A stretch of 64,000 nt of DNA from Adlercreutzia hattorii (GTDB taxonomy: Bacteria > Actinomycetota > Coriobacteriia > Coriobacteriales > Eggerthellaceae), in the NCBI RefSeq assembly GCF_011405655.1, contig NZ_AP022829.1, positions 2,465,001 through 2,529,000 of the forward strand. The letters are read 5' to 3'. The translations under genes and the position numbers were made by a program. How positions within the stretch are numbered: position 1 is the stretch's first letter; each line of letters begins with the position of its first letter. The notes beneath the pieces are model-generated. The model had not been told where the DNA came from. It saw nothing but the letters and a program-made list of their open reading frames with translations, and made no database searches. This document shows, in pieces, positions 35,105 through 43,438 of the stretch.

Positions 35105-35800
35105 GTGGCCACTATTCCCGATCCCGTCCAGACCGCCTACGAGGCAGCCGCCGCCCAGCGCACCCTGTCGCTGCCGACCATTCCGGAAGAGCTGCGCGCC
35201 CTGGAGGCCGACGATCTGCGCGGCGGGGCAGAGGAACCGCTGGAGGCCATCGACGCGAGCGGCCTGATCATCGCCGACGAGAACTTCTCGGAATTGCAGG
35301 CGGCCCACGCCCGGTTCGCGAACTGTTTCCTCTCCTGCTGCGACTTCTCCGGTTCGCTGTTCACCGACACGGTGTTCGAAGGATGCGACTTCGCCAACAG
35401 CTACTTCGACAACGCCGGCTTCACCCGCTGCACCTTCAAGAACTGCAAGCTCACGGGCGCATCGTTCATGGAAGCGAACCTTGAGCACGTAACGCTCACG
35501 GACTGCACACTGGACTTTGGGGCCTTCAACCGCTGCCGTTTCTGGGCCGTATCGGCCACGCGCTGCGATTTCTCCGGCGCCGACATGGCCGAGATGGAGC
35601 TGCACTACGTGACCTTGGACGACGACCGCTTCATTGGCACGAGCTTCTTCCGCACGCCGCTGCTCGGGCTCGATTTCTCCACCTGTCAGCTGGAGGGCGT
35701 GGCGCTCTCCGACACCATGGCGGAAATCTACGGCACGAAGATGAACGTCTATCAGGCCGCCGCCCTCGCCCGACGCCTCGGCGTCATCGTGGCGGAGTAG
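35105..35800 (+). CDS. Pentapeptide-repeat protein
   Basis: A 231-residue protein with about 20 pentapeptide-type repeats (A-(D/N)-(L/F)-x-x) from residue ~60 to ~200, for example C-D-F-S-G, C-D-F-A-N, C-T-F-K-N, A-N-L-E-H, C-D-F-S-G-A-D-M. They should form a right-handed beta helix. Many of the first positions are Cys, which is unusual compared with Ala. Some members mimic DNA and protect gyrase (Qnr/MfpA), but nothing here shows that role. The start is GTG at 35105, eight bases after GGAGAAAGG; an ATG at 35078 has no such site. Confidence 0.85.
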   Translation: MATIPDPVQTAYEAAAAQRTLSLPTIPEELRALEADDLRGGAEEPLEAIDASGLIIADENFSELQAAHARFANCFLSCCDFSGSLFTDTVFEGCDFANSYFDNAGFTRCTFKNCKLTGASFMEANLEHVTLTDCTLDFGAFNRCRFWAVSATRCDFSGADMAEMELHYVTLDDDRFIGTSFFRTPLLGLDFSTCQLEGVALSDTMAEIYGTKMNVYQAAALARRLGVIVAE

Positions 35801-35806
35801 GACAAA

Positions 35807-35835
35807 GCCCCGGCGCAGCCGAAGCGCACCGGGGC
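35807..35835. terminator. Hairpin between convergent genes
   Basis: A GC-rich stem (GCCCCGG at 35807-35813 with CCGGGGC at 35829-35835, extended inward by CGC/GCG) separates the pentapeptide-repeat gene and the convergent EamA gene. There is no T tract, so termination is only probable. Confidence 0.5.
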
Positions 35836-35871
35836 GGGCAAGAGAAGTTCGGAAAACGAGGCCGGAAAACG

Positions 35872-36945
35872 CTACGCGGCCATCCGGCTTTTTCGACGGC
35901 TGCGCACGAACAAGCGCGGAGGAGCCACGGCCCGACGGCGCAACGGGACGAGGGGAGCCGGCGCAGAAGATGCCTCCGCCGAAGCCGCCATGGCAACCGA
36001 CTCCGCCGGCACAGCCGACGTCGCAGCAGAAGCAGGAGCCGGGGCCTCCTCGGGAGCCGACGCAGGCGTGCGTCCGTCGGCCCAGGTGGCGGCCACCACC
36101 GTGCCCACGATGACCGCGGCGCCCAGAAGCCCCATCGCCGAAAGCGTCTCTCCCAGGAACAGGTAGGCAAACAGGGCCGTGAACACCGGCTCGCCGGTCA
36201 ACAGCAGCGACACCGTCGTGGAAGAGAGGCGGTCGAGCGCCAAGCTCTGCAGGAAGAAAGCCAGACAGGTGGAGAACAACGCCAAGAACACGATGATGCC
36301 CCAAGCCACCGGCCGCACGGCGGCCACGTCCAGCATCGGCTCGGCGACAAGGGCGCACCCCAGGCACAGCGCGAAGGCCACGGCGATTTGCGTGCCTGCC
36401 ACCGTGACGGCGTCAAGCTCGGCCAGCGCCTGCTTGCCGAACACAAGCGCACCGGCCAGCGCCACCGACGACCCTAAAGCCAGAAGCTCGCCCGGCCCCA
36501 CGGCGAGGCTGCCGCCCTGGCTGCACAGAAGGTACAGGCCGCCGGCTACTCCCACCTGGAAGGGAATGATGGCGCGCGGGTAGCGGGAGCGCTCCACCAT
36601 CGTTGAGAGCAGAGGCGCGAACACCACCGGCAGCGCCACGAGGAACCCCACGTTGGTGGCGGTGGTAAGGTCGAGCGCCACGTTGCAGCACAGATACGAA
36701 ATACCCATGCACAGCGCCTGGGGCAGCCACAGCCGCACCTTCACGCTGCGCAGCCGCGCGACGATGCGGCGCCCGAAGAAGAGGGCGAACACCGCCGTGG
36801 CCAAGCCGAAGCGAACGGCCAGGCACCACAGAGGCGTGATGGAGTCGTAGGCGAACTTCGTCACAGCGCTGCCCGATCCGAAAATGACCACTTCAATGAG
36901 CACGAAGACCACGAACGGCCAACGCGCCTGCTTCCAATGACTCAT
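35872..36945 (-). CDS. EamA-family (DMT) transporter with charged C-terminal tail
   Basis: A 357-residue membrane protein: ten helices in two EamA repeats, starting V-I-F-G-S-G-S-A-V-T-K-F-A-Y-D, then an extra C-terminal region of about 70 residues rich in Ala, Pro, Ser and Glu, ending in a basic cluster (L-R-R-R-A-V, R-S-R-R-K-S-R). The start at 36945 is set by GAGGAGGAG just upstream. The gene is divergent from a LysR regulator 244 bases away, which probably controls it. Confidence 0.85.
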   Translation of the reverse strand: MSHWKQARWPFVVFVLIEVVIFGSGSAVTKFAYDSITPLWCLAVRFGLATAVFALFFGRRIVARLRSVKVRLWLPQALCMGISYLCCNVALDLTTATNVGFLVALPVVFAPLLSTMVERSRYPRAIIPFQVGVAGGLYLLCSQGGSLAVGPGELLALGSSVALAGALVFGKQALAELDAVTVAGTQIAVAFALCLGCALVAEPMLDVAAVRPVAWGIIVFLALFSTCLAFFLQSLALDRLSSTTVSLLLTGEPVFTALFAYLFLGETLSAMGLLGAAVIVGTVVAATWADGRTPASAPEEAPAPASAATSAVPAESVAMAASAEASSAPAPLVPLRRRAVAPPRLFVRSRRKSRMAA

Positions 36946-37100
36946 GGCTCCTCCTCTCAGCTTCGTCGCGGCCCGCATCCGGCACATGGCGGCGCGCAAC
37001 CTCCTTCAAAGCGCAAAAATCCAAGCCCCACCTGGGGCGTTCTTTCTCTGAATTTGGAACGATGGCTATACTAAGCTCCGAGCAGTAAAAAGTAAAATGA

Positions 37101-37129
37101 GACTTCTTGTAAAACATTTCAAGAAAGTC
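37101..37129. promoter_or_regulatory. Dyad between divergent EamA and LysR genes
   Basis: GACTTCTTG (37101-37109) faces CAAGAAAGTC (37120-37129) with ten bases between them, an A+T-rich interrupted palindrome of the size LysR proteins bind. It lies about 60 bases before the LysR start. Confidence 0.5.
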
Positions 37130-37189
37130 TTATACTTGTGCAGACGCACAACACGAAGCAGGCTTATCCGCACCCCCAGGAGGCGCCTT

Positions 37190-38077
37190 ATGGCCAATCA
37201 GAAATACGACGCGTTCCTCACAGTGGCGCGCCTCGGCAGCTTCAAGGCCGCCGCCGAGGAACTGGGCTATACCCAGGCCGGCATCAGCTACCTGGTGAAC
37301 GCCTTGGAAAAGGAGCTGGGACTAACGCTCTTTCTGCGCGAGTACGGCGGCGTGCATCTTACTACCGAGGGCCGCGAAGTGCTCGGTCTTGTGCAGGCGA
37401 TCAACGCCGACGAGCATGCGCTGGCCGCCCGCGTGCGCGAACTTGCCGATCGGGAGGGCGGCCTTGTGCGCGTGGGAGCCTTCACGAGCGTGGCCATCGA
37501 GTGGTTTCCCTCCATAGCGCGGGCCTTCCTCGACCAGTATCCGAAAATCGACCTGAAGCTTCTGTGCATCGACGACGAGGAGGAGCTCGTGAACGCCGTG
37601 TGGGAGGGCCGCGCCGACTGCGCCTTCTCCATCGCGCCCGAGCGGCGCAACCTGGAGGCGGTGCCGCTGCACACCGACCCGCTTCTCGTGGTGCTGCCGC
37701 CGGACCATCCCCTCGCTGGCGACCCCTTCTTCCCCACCGAAGCTTTAGCCCGCGAGCCCTACGTGCAGCTGCAGGGCAACGCGCGCCCCTCCGAGATGGA
37801 GGCGCTGTTCGAGGCCAACGGGGTCACCCCCAACGTGCGCTTTACCGTGGACTCCGACTACGCCGTCATGTCCATGGTCAGCGCCGGCCTGGGCTTCTCC
37901 GTGCTGCCGAGCCTCATTCTGTCGCGCCCTCTGTTCCCGCTCGCCGTGCTGCCGGCCGAGCGCGAGTGCTCCCGCAGCATCTCGCTCGCCGTCCGCTCGC
38001 GCGACACCGCCTCGGCCGCCACCCGCGCCTTCGCCGAAGTCACCCGAGAATGGGTCGTCGCGCGCTACGCGAGCTAG
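37190..38077 (+). CDS. LysR-family transcriptional regulator
   Basis: A 295-residue LysR protein. The N-terminal wHTH reads Y-D-A-F-L-T-V-A-R-L-G-S-F-K-A-A-A-E-E-L-G-Y-T-Q-A-G-I-S-Y-L-V-N-A-L-E-K-E-L-G, and the effector domain (about residues 90-290) has two periplasmic-binding-like lobes. The start at 37190 is fixed by AGGAGG six bases before it. It is divergent from the EamA transporter gene and probably activates it in response to a transported molecule. Confidence 0.92.
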   Translation: MANQKYDAFLTVARLGSFKAAAEELGYTQAGISYLVNALEKELGLTLFLREYGGVHLTTEGREVLGLVQAINADEHALAARVRELADREGGLVRVGAFTSVAIEWFPSIARAFLDQYPKIDLKLLCIDDEEELVNAVWEGRADCAFSIAPERRNLEAVPLHTDPLLVVLPPDHPLAGDPFFPTEALAREPYVQLQGNARPSEMEALFEANGVTPNVRFTVDSDYAVMSMVSAGLGFSVLPSLILSRPLFPLAVLPAERECSRSISLAVRSRDTASAATRAFAEVTREWVVARYAS

Positions 38078-38245
38078 CACCAACTTCCGAGATGCATACT
38101 TGAGAACGGCCGCCCAAACTTGCTTTTTCGCCTTCCATGTAGAGAAAAGATAATTCTCGTCCTGGACCTTCGAAACCGCAACTTCTTGCACTCATATGAA
38201 AGCAAGAGGTTCTGACCCACCGAAAGCGCCGGTTCACAAAGCGAA

Positions 38246-38318
38246 GAAAGCCCCCAGTGGGGGCGATTCGCGTTTGCAAGGGGTTTGGGGATGCGAATCG
38301 CGCCCACCGGGGGCTTTC
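38246..38318. repeat. Long hairpin with conserved loop, copy A
   Basis: A 26-base stem (38246-38271 with 38293-38318, two mismatches) with the loop sequence GCAAGGGGTTTGGGGA (38276-38291). A second hairpin at 55418-55487 has a related stem start (GAAAGCCCCC) and a loop matching 14 of 16 bases. Both lie between convergent genes; a structured 3' or repeat element with a conserved loop is inferred. Confidence 0.7.
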
Positions 38319-38358
38319 GGGATCGGGGGGTCGGGAATTAGCAGCCGCTCTTCCGTAG

Positions 38359-38430
38359 GGGCTGACCTTGGTCAGCCCTCCTCAACAAAGACAATCTTTC
38401 TCAGTCGGGAGGGGCGACCGAGGTCGCCCC
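38359..38430. repeat. Two short related hairpins (GGGGCxGACC family)
   Basis: GGGCTGACC-TT-GGTCAGCCC (38359-38378) and GGGGCGACC-GA-GGTCGCCCC (38411-38430) are two hairpins with similar arms, one differing by complementary changes. They lie within outer arms that also pair. This type of short GGGGCGACC palindrome is a common intergenic repeat form in gut bacteria. Confidence 0.55.
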
Positions 38431-38468
38431 CTACGGGTGCCGACCGGGAGACCGGCCTCCCCCGTGCT

Positions 38469-39341
38469 CTAGAAGAACGGGTAGATGGACACGCCGGTCA
38501 TGTAGAACACCGCGCGCAGGGCAAGCGCGCTCACGAGCACGCAGGCCGCGCCCACGGCGCCCCACACCTTCCAGTCGCCCTTGGCGCGCCCGGCCAGCGC
38601 GGAGCCCAGGCCGGCCACCGCGACCACGATGGCCGTGACGGCCCAGGCCGCAGATGCGCCGGAGAAGGGCGCCGTCGAGCCGTCGGGAGTGATGTCCATG
38701 GTCGGGCTCGTCGGGTCGAACCAGAACTCCACCGCCGTGTAGGAGCCAGCCGTGGCCTGCATGGCGACGAGATAGGCCACCACAAGCACCACGTTCACGG
38801 CCTGGCCGATAAGGTTCGCCTTCGCATCGAGGTCGGACGCCTCGTCGCGCACGGCGCAGATGAGCGCCATGGTGGCCGGGCCGAAGCCGCAGGCCGCGCC
38901 GAGCAGCGAGGCGATCTGCAGAAGCGAGTCCCAGGCGGGCAGCGAGGCCATCATGTAGGAGTGGCCCATGACGACGATGAGGACCGCCGCCACGACGATG
39001 CCGATGGCGGAAAGCCACGCCGGCACCTTCGCGTCATCGCCGCCGCGGCGCAGGTACACGAAGCAGACGCCCATGACGACGGCGAGCACCACGATGGCGA
39101 TGAGCTCCTGAGTGATGCCGCTGGTCAAGTGTCCGAAGCCGTTGAAGATGCGCTCCCAGTGCTCCAGATGGAAGAACACCGCGATGCCGCCCACGACCAG
39201 AAGCACGGCCGAGGTGATGAGCGCCGGCATCTGGGCGCGGGCGCCCTTTCCGCGAAGCGCCCAGACGCACTGAGCCGCGAACAGGCCGGCCGCCCAGGCC
39301 AAGAGCGTGGTGAACAAGATAAGGGGCCATTGCAGTTCCAT
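38469..39341 (-). CDS. DmsC-like membrane anchor subunit
   Basis: A 290-residue membrane protein with eight predicted helices, beginning M-E-L-Q-W-P-L-I-L-F-T-T-L-L-A-W-A-A-G, in the DmsC family. The pattern H-L-E-H-W-E-R-I-F-N-G-F-G-H and L-T-S-G-I-T-Q-E-L near residues 57-78 is shared by DmsC proteins, as is G-H-S-Y-M-M-A-S-L-P-A-W. It oxidises menaquinol and feeds electrons to the ferredoxin subunit. Its start shares a base with the stop of the ferredoxin gene. Confidence 0.88.
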   Translation of the reverse strand: MELQWPLILFTTLLAWAAGLFAAQCVWALRGKGARAQMPALITSAVLLVVGGIAVFFHLEHWERIFNGFGHLTSGITQELIAIVVLAVVMGVCFVYLRRGGDDAKVPAWLSAIGIVVAAVLIVVMGHSYMMASLPAWDSLLQIASLLGAACGFGPATMALICAVRDEASDLDAKANLIGQAVNVVLVVAYLVAMQATAGSYTAVEFWFDPTSPTMDITPDGSTAPFSGASAAWAVTAIVVAVAGLGSALAGRAKGDWKVWGAVGAACVLVSALALRAVFYMTGVSIYPFF

Positions 39342-40003
39342 TATTCCCCACCCTTCCAGTCGCGGTCGCGCAGGATGTAGGCGAAGTGCGGCCCGTTGCC
39401 CACATCGGGCAGGTGGTGCACGTCGGCCTCGGTGTACTCCTTGGCCATATCGCCCAGCTTCACGCGGTTGCCGGTGTACAAATTGTCATAGGAGCGATCG
39501 ACGTCGTAGCCGATCTCCGGCGCCTCGAAGGAATCGATACCCTCGTCCAAATCGCCGAAGAAGCGGGCGCGGCCACCGCACTGGATAACGCACTGGGGCA
39601 GACCGCCCTGGGCGGTGATCTGCTCGCAGAGCGTGCACTTCTCCACGACGCGCTCCTCCTCATTCAAGTAGCGCACGCCGTAGGGGCAGGCCATGGCGCA
39701 GAACTGGCAGCCGATGCACTTCGACTTGTCGATCTGCACGGTGCCGTCCTCCAGCTTATGGGAGGCGCCCGTCGGGCACACCTTCACGCACTCGGGGTTC
39801 TCGCAGTGCTGGCACTGCACGGGCAGGTAGTACATCTCCACGTCGTGGGCGCTCGTGGCACCGGCCTTAAGACTCGGGCCGATGCGGAGCACCTTGTTCC
39901 AGTACGAGCCGATCGGCACGTTGTTCACGGCCTTGCACGCGACCATGCACGCCAGACAGCCCACGCAGCGGTTCAGGTCGGTGACGATTGCTTTGTTCGC
40001 CAT
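39341..40003 (-). CDS. DmsB-like four-cluster ferredoxin subunit
   Basis: A 220-residue iron-sulfur protein with four cysteine sets: C-V-G-C-L-A-C-x3-C, C-Q-H-C-x4-C-x3-C-P, C-I-G-C-Q-F-C-x3-C-P and C-T-L-C-x11-C-x3-C. It is very similar in layout to the protein at 4962-5624. It links the DmsC-like anchor to the catalytic subunit and starts three bases after that gene. Confidence 0.93.
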   Translation of the reverse strand: MANKAIVTDLNRCVGCLACMVACKAVNNVPIGSYWNKVLRIGPSLKAGATSAHDVEMYYLPVQCQHCENPECVKVCPTGASHKLEDGTVQIDKSKCIGCQFCAMACPYGVRYLNEEERVVEKCTLCEQITAQGGLPQCVIQCGGRARFFGDLDEGIDSFEAPEIGYDVDRSYDNLYTGNRVKLGDMAKEYTEADVHHLPDVGNGPHFAYILRDRDWKGGE

Positions 40004-40006
40004 GGC

Positions 40007-43000
40007 TTAGGCCTCCTCTCGGATATCGTAGTTGGGCAGCCATTCCTTCAGGCGCGGGTCGGAGGCATCGCAGATGATCTGGGTGCCGTCCTCCGGCGCG
40101 CAGGGGATGACCTTGCCGTCGGGGCAGTTCTCGGGCGTGGCCTTGTAAATCTTCACCGGCACGCCGCGCATGTGGTGCGAGCTGATGAACTTGTCCTGGC
40201 CCTCCGGATCCCAAATGCACTCGATGTTGGAGAGCAGGCAGCCGTGGGTCGGCGCCGGCAACTCCGGGAACCACCAGGCATGCTCGGCGTTGGCCCAGCC
40301 GGGGGCGATGCCGTGGTACAGATCGACGCACTGGCGCACCTTGCCCCACGCGGTCTCGATCCAAGCCCAGTCGCCCTGCTTGAGGCCGAGCTTCTCGGCG
40401 TCGGCGGGGTTCAGCTCCAGACGCGGCGCCGGCCACAGCTCGCGGCACCAGGGCAGCTGGCGATGCTCACTATGGAAGTACACCGGAATGCGACGACCGG
40501 TGGTGAGGATGATCGGGTACTCCTCAAGATCGATCTGACCACCCTGGGCAGAGGACGCGGGCGGCTCGTAGTTCGGCATGATCTCTTTCATCACATCGAA
40601 CTTGCCCGGCTCGAACTGGTTGGCCATATCGAGGCAGAACGTCTCGAACTCCATGGACCAGAAGCTCACCAGGCCCGTCGGCGTGGGGCAGCCGAAGTTG
40701 TTCACTGGCTGGCCGGTCTCGGGATCGGTCGACCAGGGAGCAGCCGTGCAGGCGTCCTTGCCCATGCGCATCCAACCGGTCTCGAAGCGGCGGTAGGTTC
40801 CCCAGCGGTTAGGCTCGATCACCTTGGCGTTGATCCAGCCGTTCTCCTGGAAGTCGTCGCGGAAGTCCTCCCAATGCTCCCACTTGCAGCCCGGGTAACG
40901 GTCGCCGAAACCGGACACCTCGTTGTGGGCCTGGAACCAATCCTCCAGACGGTCGTCGTGATGGTAGGCACCGGGCGCGTCGCCGGCAATATTGGTCCAC
41001 GTGCCGTTGGGGTTGCCCTGCTTCTCGATGGCCTCGAAGATGAGGCGGTTGATGTCGTAGTCGAACTTCGTGTCGGCCGGCGGCTCGATGCAGCGCTGCG
41101 TGAGCCCGATGCCGCCCGAAGCGCCCTGGGACACGCGGATGTTGTTGATCTCGGTCCAGTGCTGGCACGGCAGGATGATGTCGGCCATCTCGGTGCCGGG
41201 GTGATGGAACATGTTGATGTCCACCCAGAAGTCCAGCTTCGAGAGCGCCTCCCAGGCAAGCGTCGCGTTCGACATGTTCATGAACGAACCGGACTCGTTG
41301 ATGCCGCCCTTCAGCGGGTACTCGCCCTCGCCCAGGCACGCCTTCCAAATGCAGGTGGCGTCGGCCCACTCGTTGTAGTACGGCAGAATGGGGAACTTCT
41401 CGGCGCCGATCATGTTGCCCAGCACCTCGCGGCGATCCGGGATGTTCATTGGATCGACCTGCTTGTCGGCCAGATACATCGGCGGGCACATGGGCTCGCC
41501 GGTGAGCGCCTCCATGCCCTTCAGCGTCCACTTCACCTCCTGGGGCATGTTGGTGCCGGGAGCGGCCGTGGCCTGCTCGTCGACCGGCGTGCGGGAAAGG
41601 CCGCGGTTGCCGGCCGGGCCGTCGAAGTTGCCCGAGGAGTAGATGAGGTTGAGCACCGCGCGAACCGTCTGCGCGCAGTTGCCGATCTGGTCGGGCGCCA
41701 GGTTCAGATGAATGCCGCCGTTGCCGTAAGTCTGGCCCTCGGGACGCGTGGCCCACACCGTGCAGGACTCCTCGATGAGCTGCGGGTCGAGACCAGTGAT
41801 CTCGCTGGCCCACTCCGGCGTGCAATCGGCCACCGACTTGGCGAGGTAGCTCCACACCGGGCGCGCGATGTGCTTCGTGCCGTCGGCCAGCGTCACCTCG
41901 TGCTCGCCTTCCAGATCGAAGTCGATGCCGGCCTCCTCCAACTCCCAGTAGGAAATCGGCGGCAGATAGCCTTCCTGCGAGGTGCCCGCGTACACCACTT
42001 CCATCTGGTCGCGGGTGGGGGCCACGTGGTTGCAGCCCTGCCACTGGGTGGTATCGGTATCCCAGTACACCAGGCCGCCCTTACCGTCGTTGGCCTTCTT
42101 GTTCCAGGCCATGAACTTGTGGGGGCTGCCGCCCTCTACCAGATCCATCTCCTTCAGAAGACGCGTCTTCAGCTTCGTGCCGATAAGATCCTGCAAGGCC
42201 GGAACCTGAATCGGCGAGGAGAGATCGAGGTAGCGGCCGCCCGTGGGCTCCATGTCCTCCACCACGAGCAAGGACGCATCGGTCCAGCGCTTCACGAACT
42301 CCCAGTCGATGAGGTCCTTCTCAATGAGAATGTGCTGCCAGGCCAGCGCCAGCGCGCCGTCGGTGCCCGGCTCCAGGTTCAACCAGTAATCGGCCTCCTT
42401 GCCCGAGCCGGACAGGCGCGGGTCGATGCAGATGTGCGTCTCGGCGGCGCTCATGCGGTCCACCAGGTTGCGGCAGCTGTCGTCGTAGTTCGAGTTCTCC
42501 GGCGCGGTGCCCCACTGCACGTACACGCGCGGCCCGTCGCGCAGCGCCATCCACGGGGCGCCGTCGACCGAGCTGATCCAGCCCATGAGGCGACGCGGGC
42601 CTTTGCAAATCTCGGACGCCACATGGGCGTTGGGGGTGTCGAACAGCCACTTGTAGAACGCGTAGGGGCCGTAAACCCACTGACGGGATGTGCCGCACAT
42701 GTTGAAGATGGACTGACCGCCGTACTGATCCATGATCTCCTGGAACTTCGAGCCGATGGTTTCCATGGCCTCATCCCAGGTGATGCGCTGCCAGCCCGGC
42801 TCCTCGCCCTTGGGGTTGGTGCGCTTCATGGGATGGTAGATGCGGTCGGGGTGGTAGGCCGCCTGCAGCGACGACTGCGACTTGCCGCAGCAGTTGCCCG
42901 ACGACTGGAACGACGACTGGTCGCCCTCCACCTTGACGGCGCGCCCGTTCTCCACCGTGACCCACACGCCGCACTCCATCTTGCCGCAGCCGCGGCAGCA

Positions 43001-43153
43001 CGTGCGCACGCGCTTGATCTCGCTGCCGCGGCTGGGCGCCTCGGCGTCCTCGGCGAGTGCGGCGCCCGGCACCGCGCATCCGATGACCGCCGTGGCAGCC
43101 GTGGCCGCGGACAGCTTGGCGAAGGTACGGCGGCTCAAGTTGAGCTTACCCAT
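40007..43153 (-). CDS. Large Tat-exported molybdopterin oxidoreductase
   Basis: A 1048-residue catalytic subunit, clearly longer than the usual ~800 residues of DmsA. The Tat motif is S-R-R-T-F-A-K (residues 7-13), with a hydrophobic run ending I-G-C (Cys26). N-terminal [4Fe-4S] ligands are Cys53-x2-Cys56-x4-Cys61 and Cys88 or Cys89. Molybdopterin-binding features include I-T-W-D-E-A-M, N-M-C-G-T-S and the late segment S-E-H-R-Q-L-P-W. Such long, stand-alone members with a DmsB and DmsC partner and a membrane LuxR regulator next door resemble Eggerthellaceae catechol dehydroxylases and related pyrogallol-transhydroxylase-like enzymes. This substrate class is an inference. Start: AAGGAGG four bases upstream of ATG at 43153. 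Confidence 0.9.
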   Translation of the reverse strand: MGKLNLSRRTFAKLSAATAATAVIGCAVPGAALAEDAEAPSRGSEIKRVRTCCRGCGKMECGVWVTVENGRAVKVEGDQSSFQSSGNCCGKSQSSLQAAYHPDRIYHPMKRTNPKGEEPGWQRITWDEAMETIGSKFQEIMDQYGGQSIFNMCGTSRQWVYGPYAFYKWLFDTPNAHVASEICKGPRRLMGWISSVDGAPWMALRDGPRVYVQWGTAPENSNYDDSCRNLVDRMSAAETHICIDPRLSGSGKEADYWLNLEPGTDGALALAWQHILIEKDLIDWEFVKRWTDASLLVVEDMEPTGGRYLDLSSPIQVPALQDLIGTKLKTRLLKEMDLVEGGSPHKFMAWNKKANDGKGGLVYWDTDTTQWQGCNHVAPTRDQMEVVYAGTSQEGYLPPISYWELEEAGIDFDLEGEHEVTLADGTKHIARPVWSYLAKSVADCTPEWASEITGLDPQLIEESCTVWATRPEGQTYGNGGIHLNLAPDQIGNCAQTVRAVLNLIYSSGNFDGPAGNRGLSRTPVDEQATAAPGTNMPQEVKWTLKGMEALTGEPMCPPMYLADKQVDPMNIPDRREVLGNMIGAEKFPILPYYNEWADATCIWKACLGEGEYPLKGGINESGSFMNMSNATLAWEALSKLDFWVDINMFHHPGTEMADIILPCQHWTEINNIRVSQGASGGIGLTQRCIEPPADTKFDYDINRLIFEAIEKQGNPNGTWTNIAGDAPGAYHHDDRLEDWFQAHNEVSGFGDRYPGCKWEHWEDFRDDFQENGWINAKVIEPNRWGTYRRFETGWMRMGKDACTAAPWSTDPETGQPVNNFGCPTPTGLVSFWSMEFETFCLDMANQFEPGKFDVMKEIMPNYEPPASSAQGGQIDLEEYPIILTTGRRIPVYFHSEHRQLPWCRELWPAPRLELNPADAEKLGLKQGDWAWIETAWGKVRQCVDLYHGIAPGWANAEHAWWFPELPAPTHGCLLSNIECIWDPEGQDKFISSHHMRGVPVKIYKATPENCPDGKVIPCAPEDGTQIICDASDPRLKEWLPNYDIREEA

Positions 43154-43210
43154 CTCTCCTCCTTTTTCTCTCATCCTTTCGGGCGCCCCGGACGGGTCGC
43201 CCACGTTGTC

Positions 43211-43256
43211 ATCATGGCAAAATCAGGCCCCCGCCGCATCATATGTTTGCCATGAT
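43211..43256. promoter_or_regulatory. Divergent dyad between molybdoenzyme and LuxR genes
   Basis: ATCATGGCAAA (43211-43221) and TTTGCCATGAT (43246-43256) form a perfect 11-base inverted repeat separated by 24 bases, about 60 bases upstream of the reductase start. Given its location it is the best candidate operator for the adjacent membrane LuxR regulator. Confidence 0.6.
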
Positions 43257-43327
43257 TTTTGAGTTTTCCCAGATGAAAGCTTTGTTAGTCCCCTGAAAAG
43301 GTCGGGGGCAAGCACGGGGTTTCGCCG

Positions 43328-43333
43328 TATAAT
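43328..43333 (+). promoter_or_regulatory. Candidate -10 box of the LuxR regulator
   Basis: A perfect TATAAT lies about 105 bases before the GTG start. No -35 box matching the consensus was seen at the right distance. Confidence 0.45.
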
Positions 43334-43438
43334 TTTTGCCAAGGAAAAGGGGAGTTTTCCTTCAGGAATTCCAGGGAAAGGGCTCTCGGCGCGCACATGC
43401 GGCGACCGCCCTGCCATTCTTTCTATCGAGGGGGTCGC

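Larger units (their letters stand above)
38078..38468. other. Repeat-rich gap between convergent genes
   Basis: A 391-base gap without genes. It holds the large hairpin at 38246-38318 (see separate entry), two short hairpins with related arms (38359-38378 and 38411-38430) and an outer complementary pair CCGTAGGGG (38353-38361) / CCCCTACGG (38427-38435). Confidence 0.6.

Noticed and set aside
38119-38206. Eight-base inverted repeat CTTGCTTT/AAAGCAAG as another MITE-like element
   Set aside because: The arms are too short and could arise by chance; there is no match to the 25-base arms of the element at 34796.
39386-43255. Very long open frame (about 1290 codons) on the plus strand opposite the large molybdoenzyme gene
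   Set aside because: It is the antisense of a clear three-gene operon in a high-GC genome; its composition (Ala/Arg/His/Val-rich) shows no domain and no suitable ribosome site.
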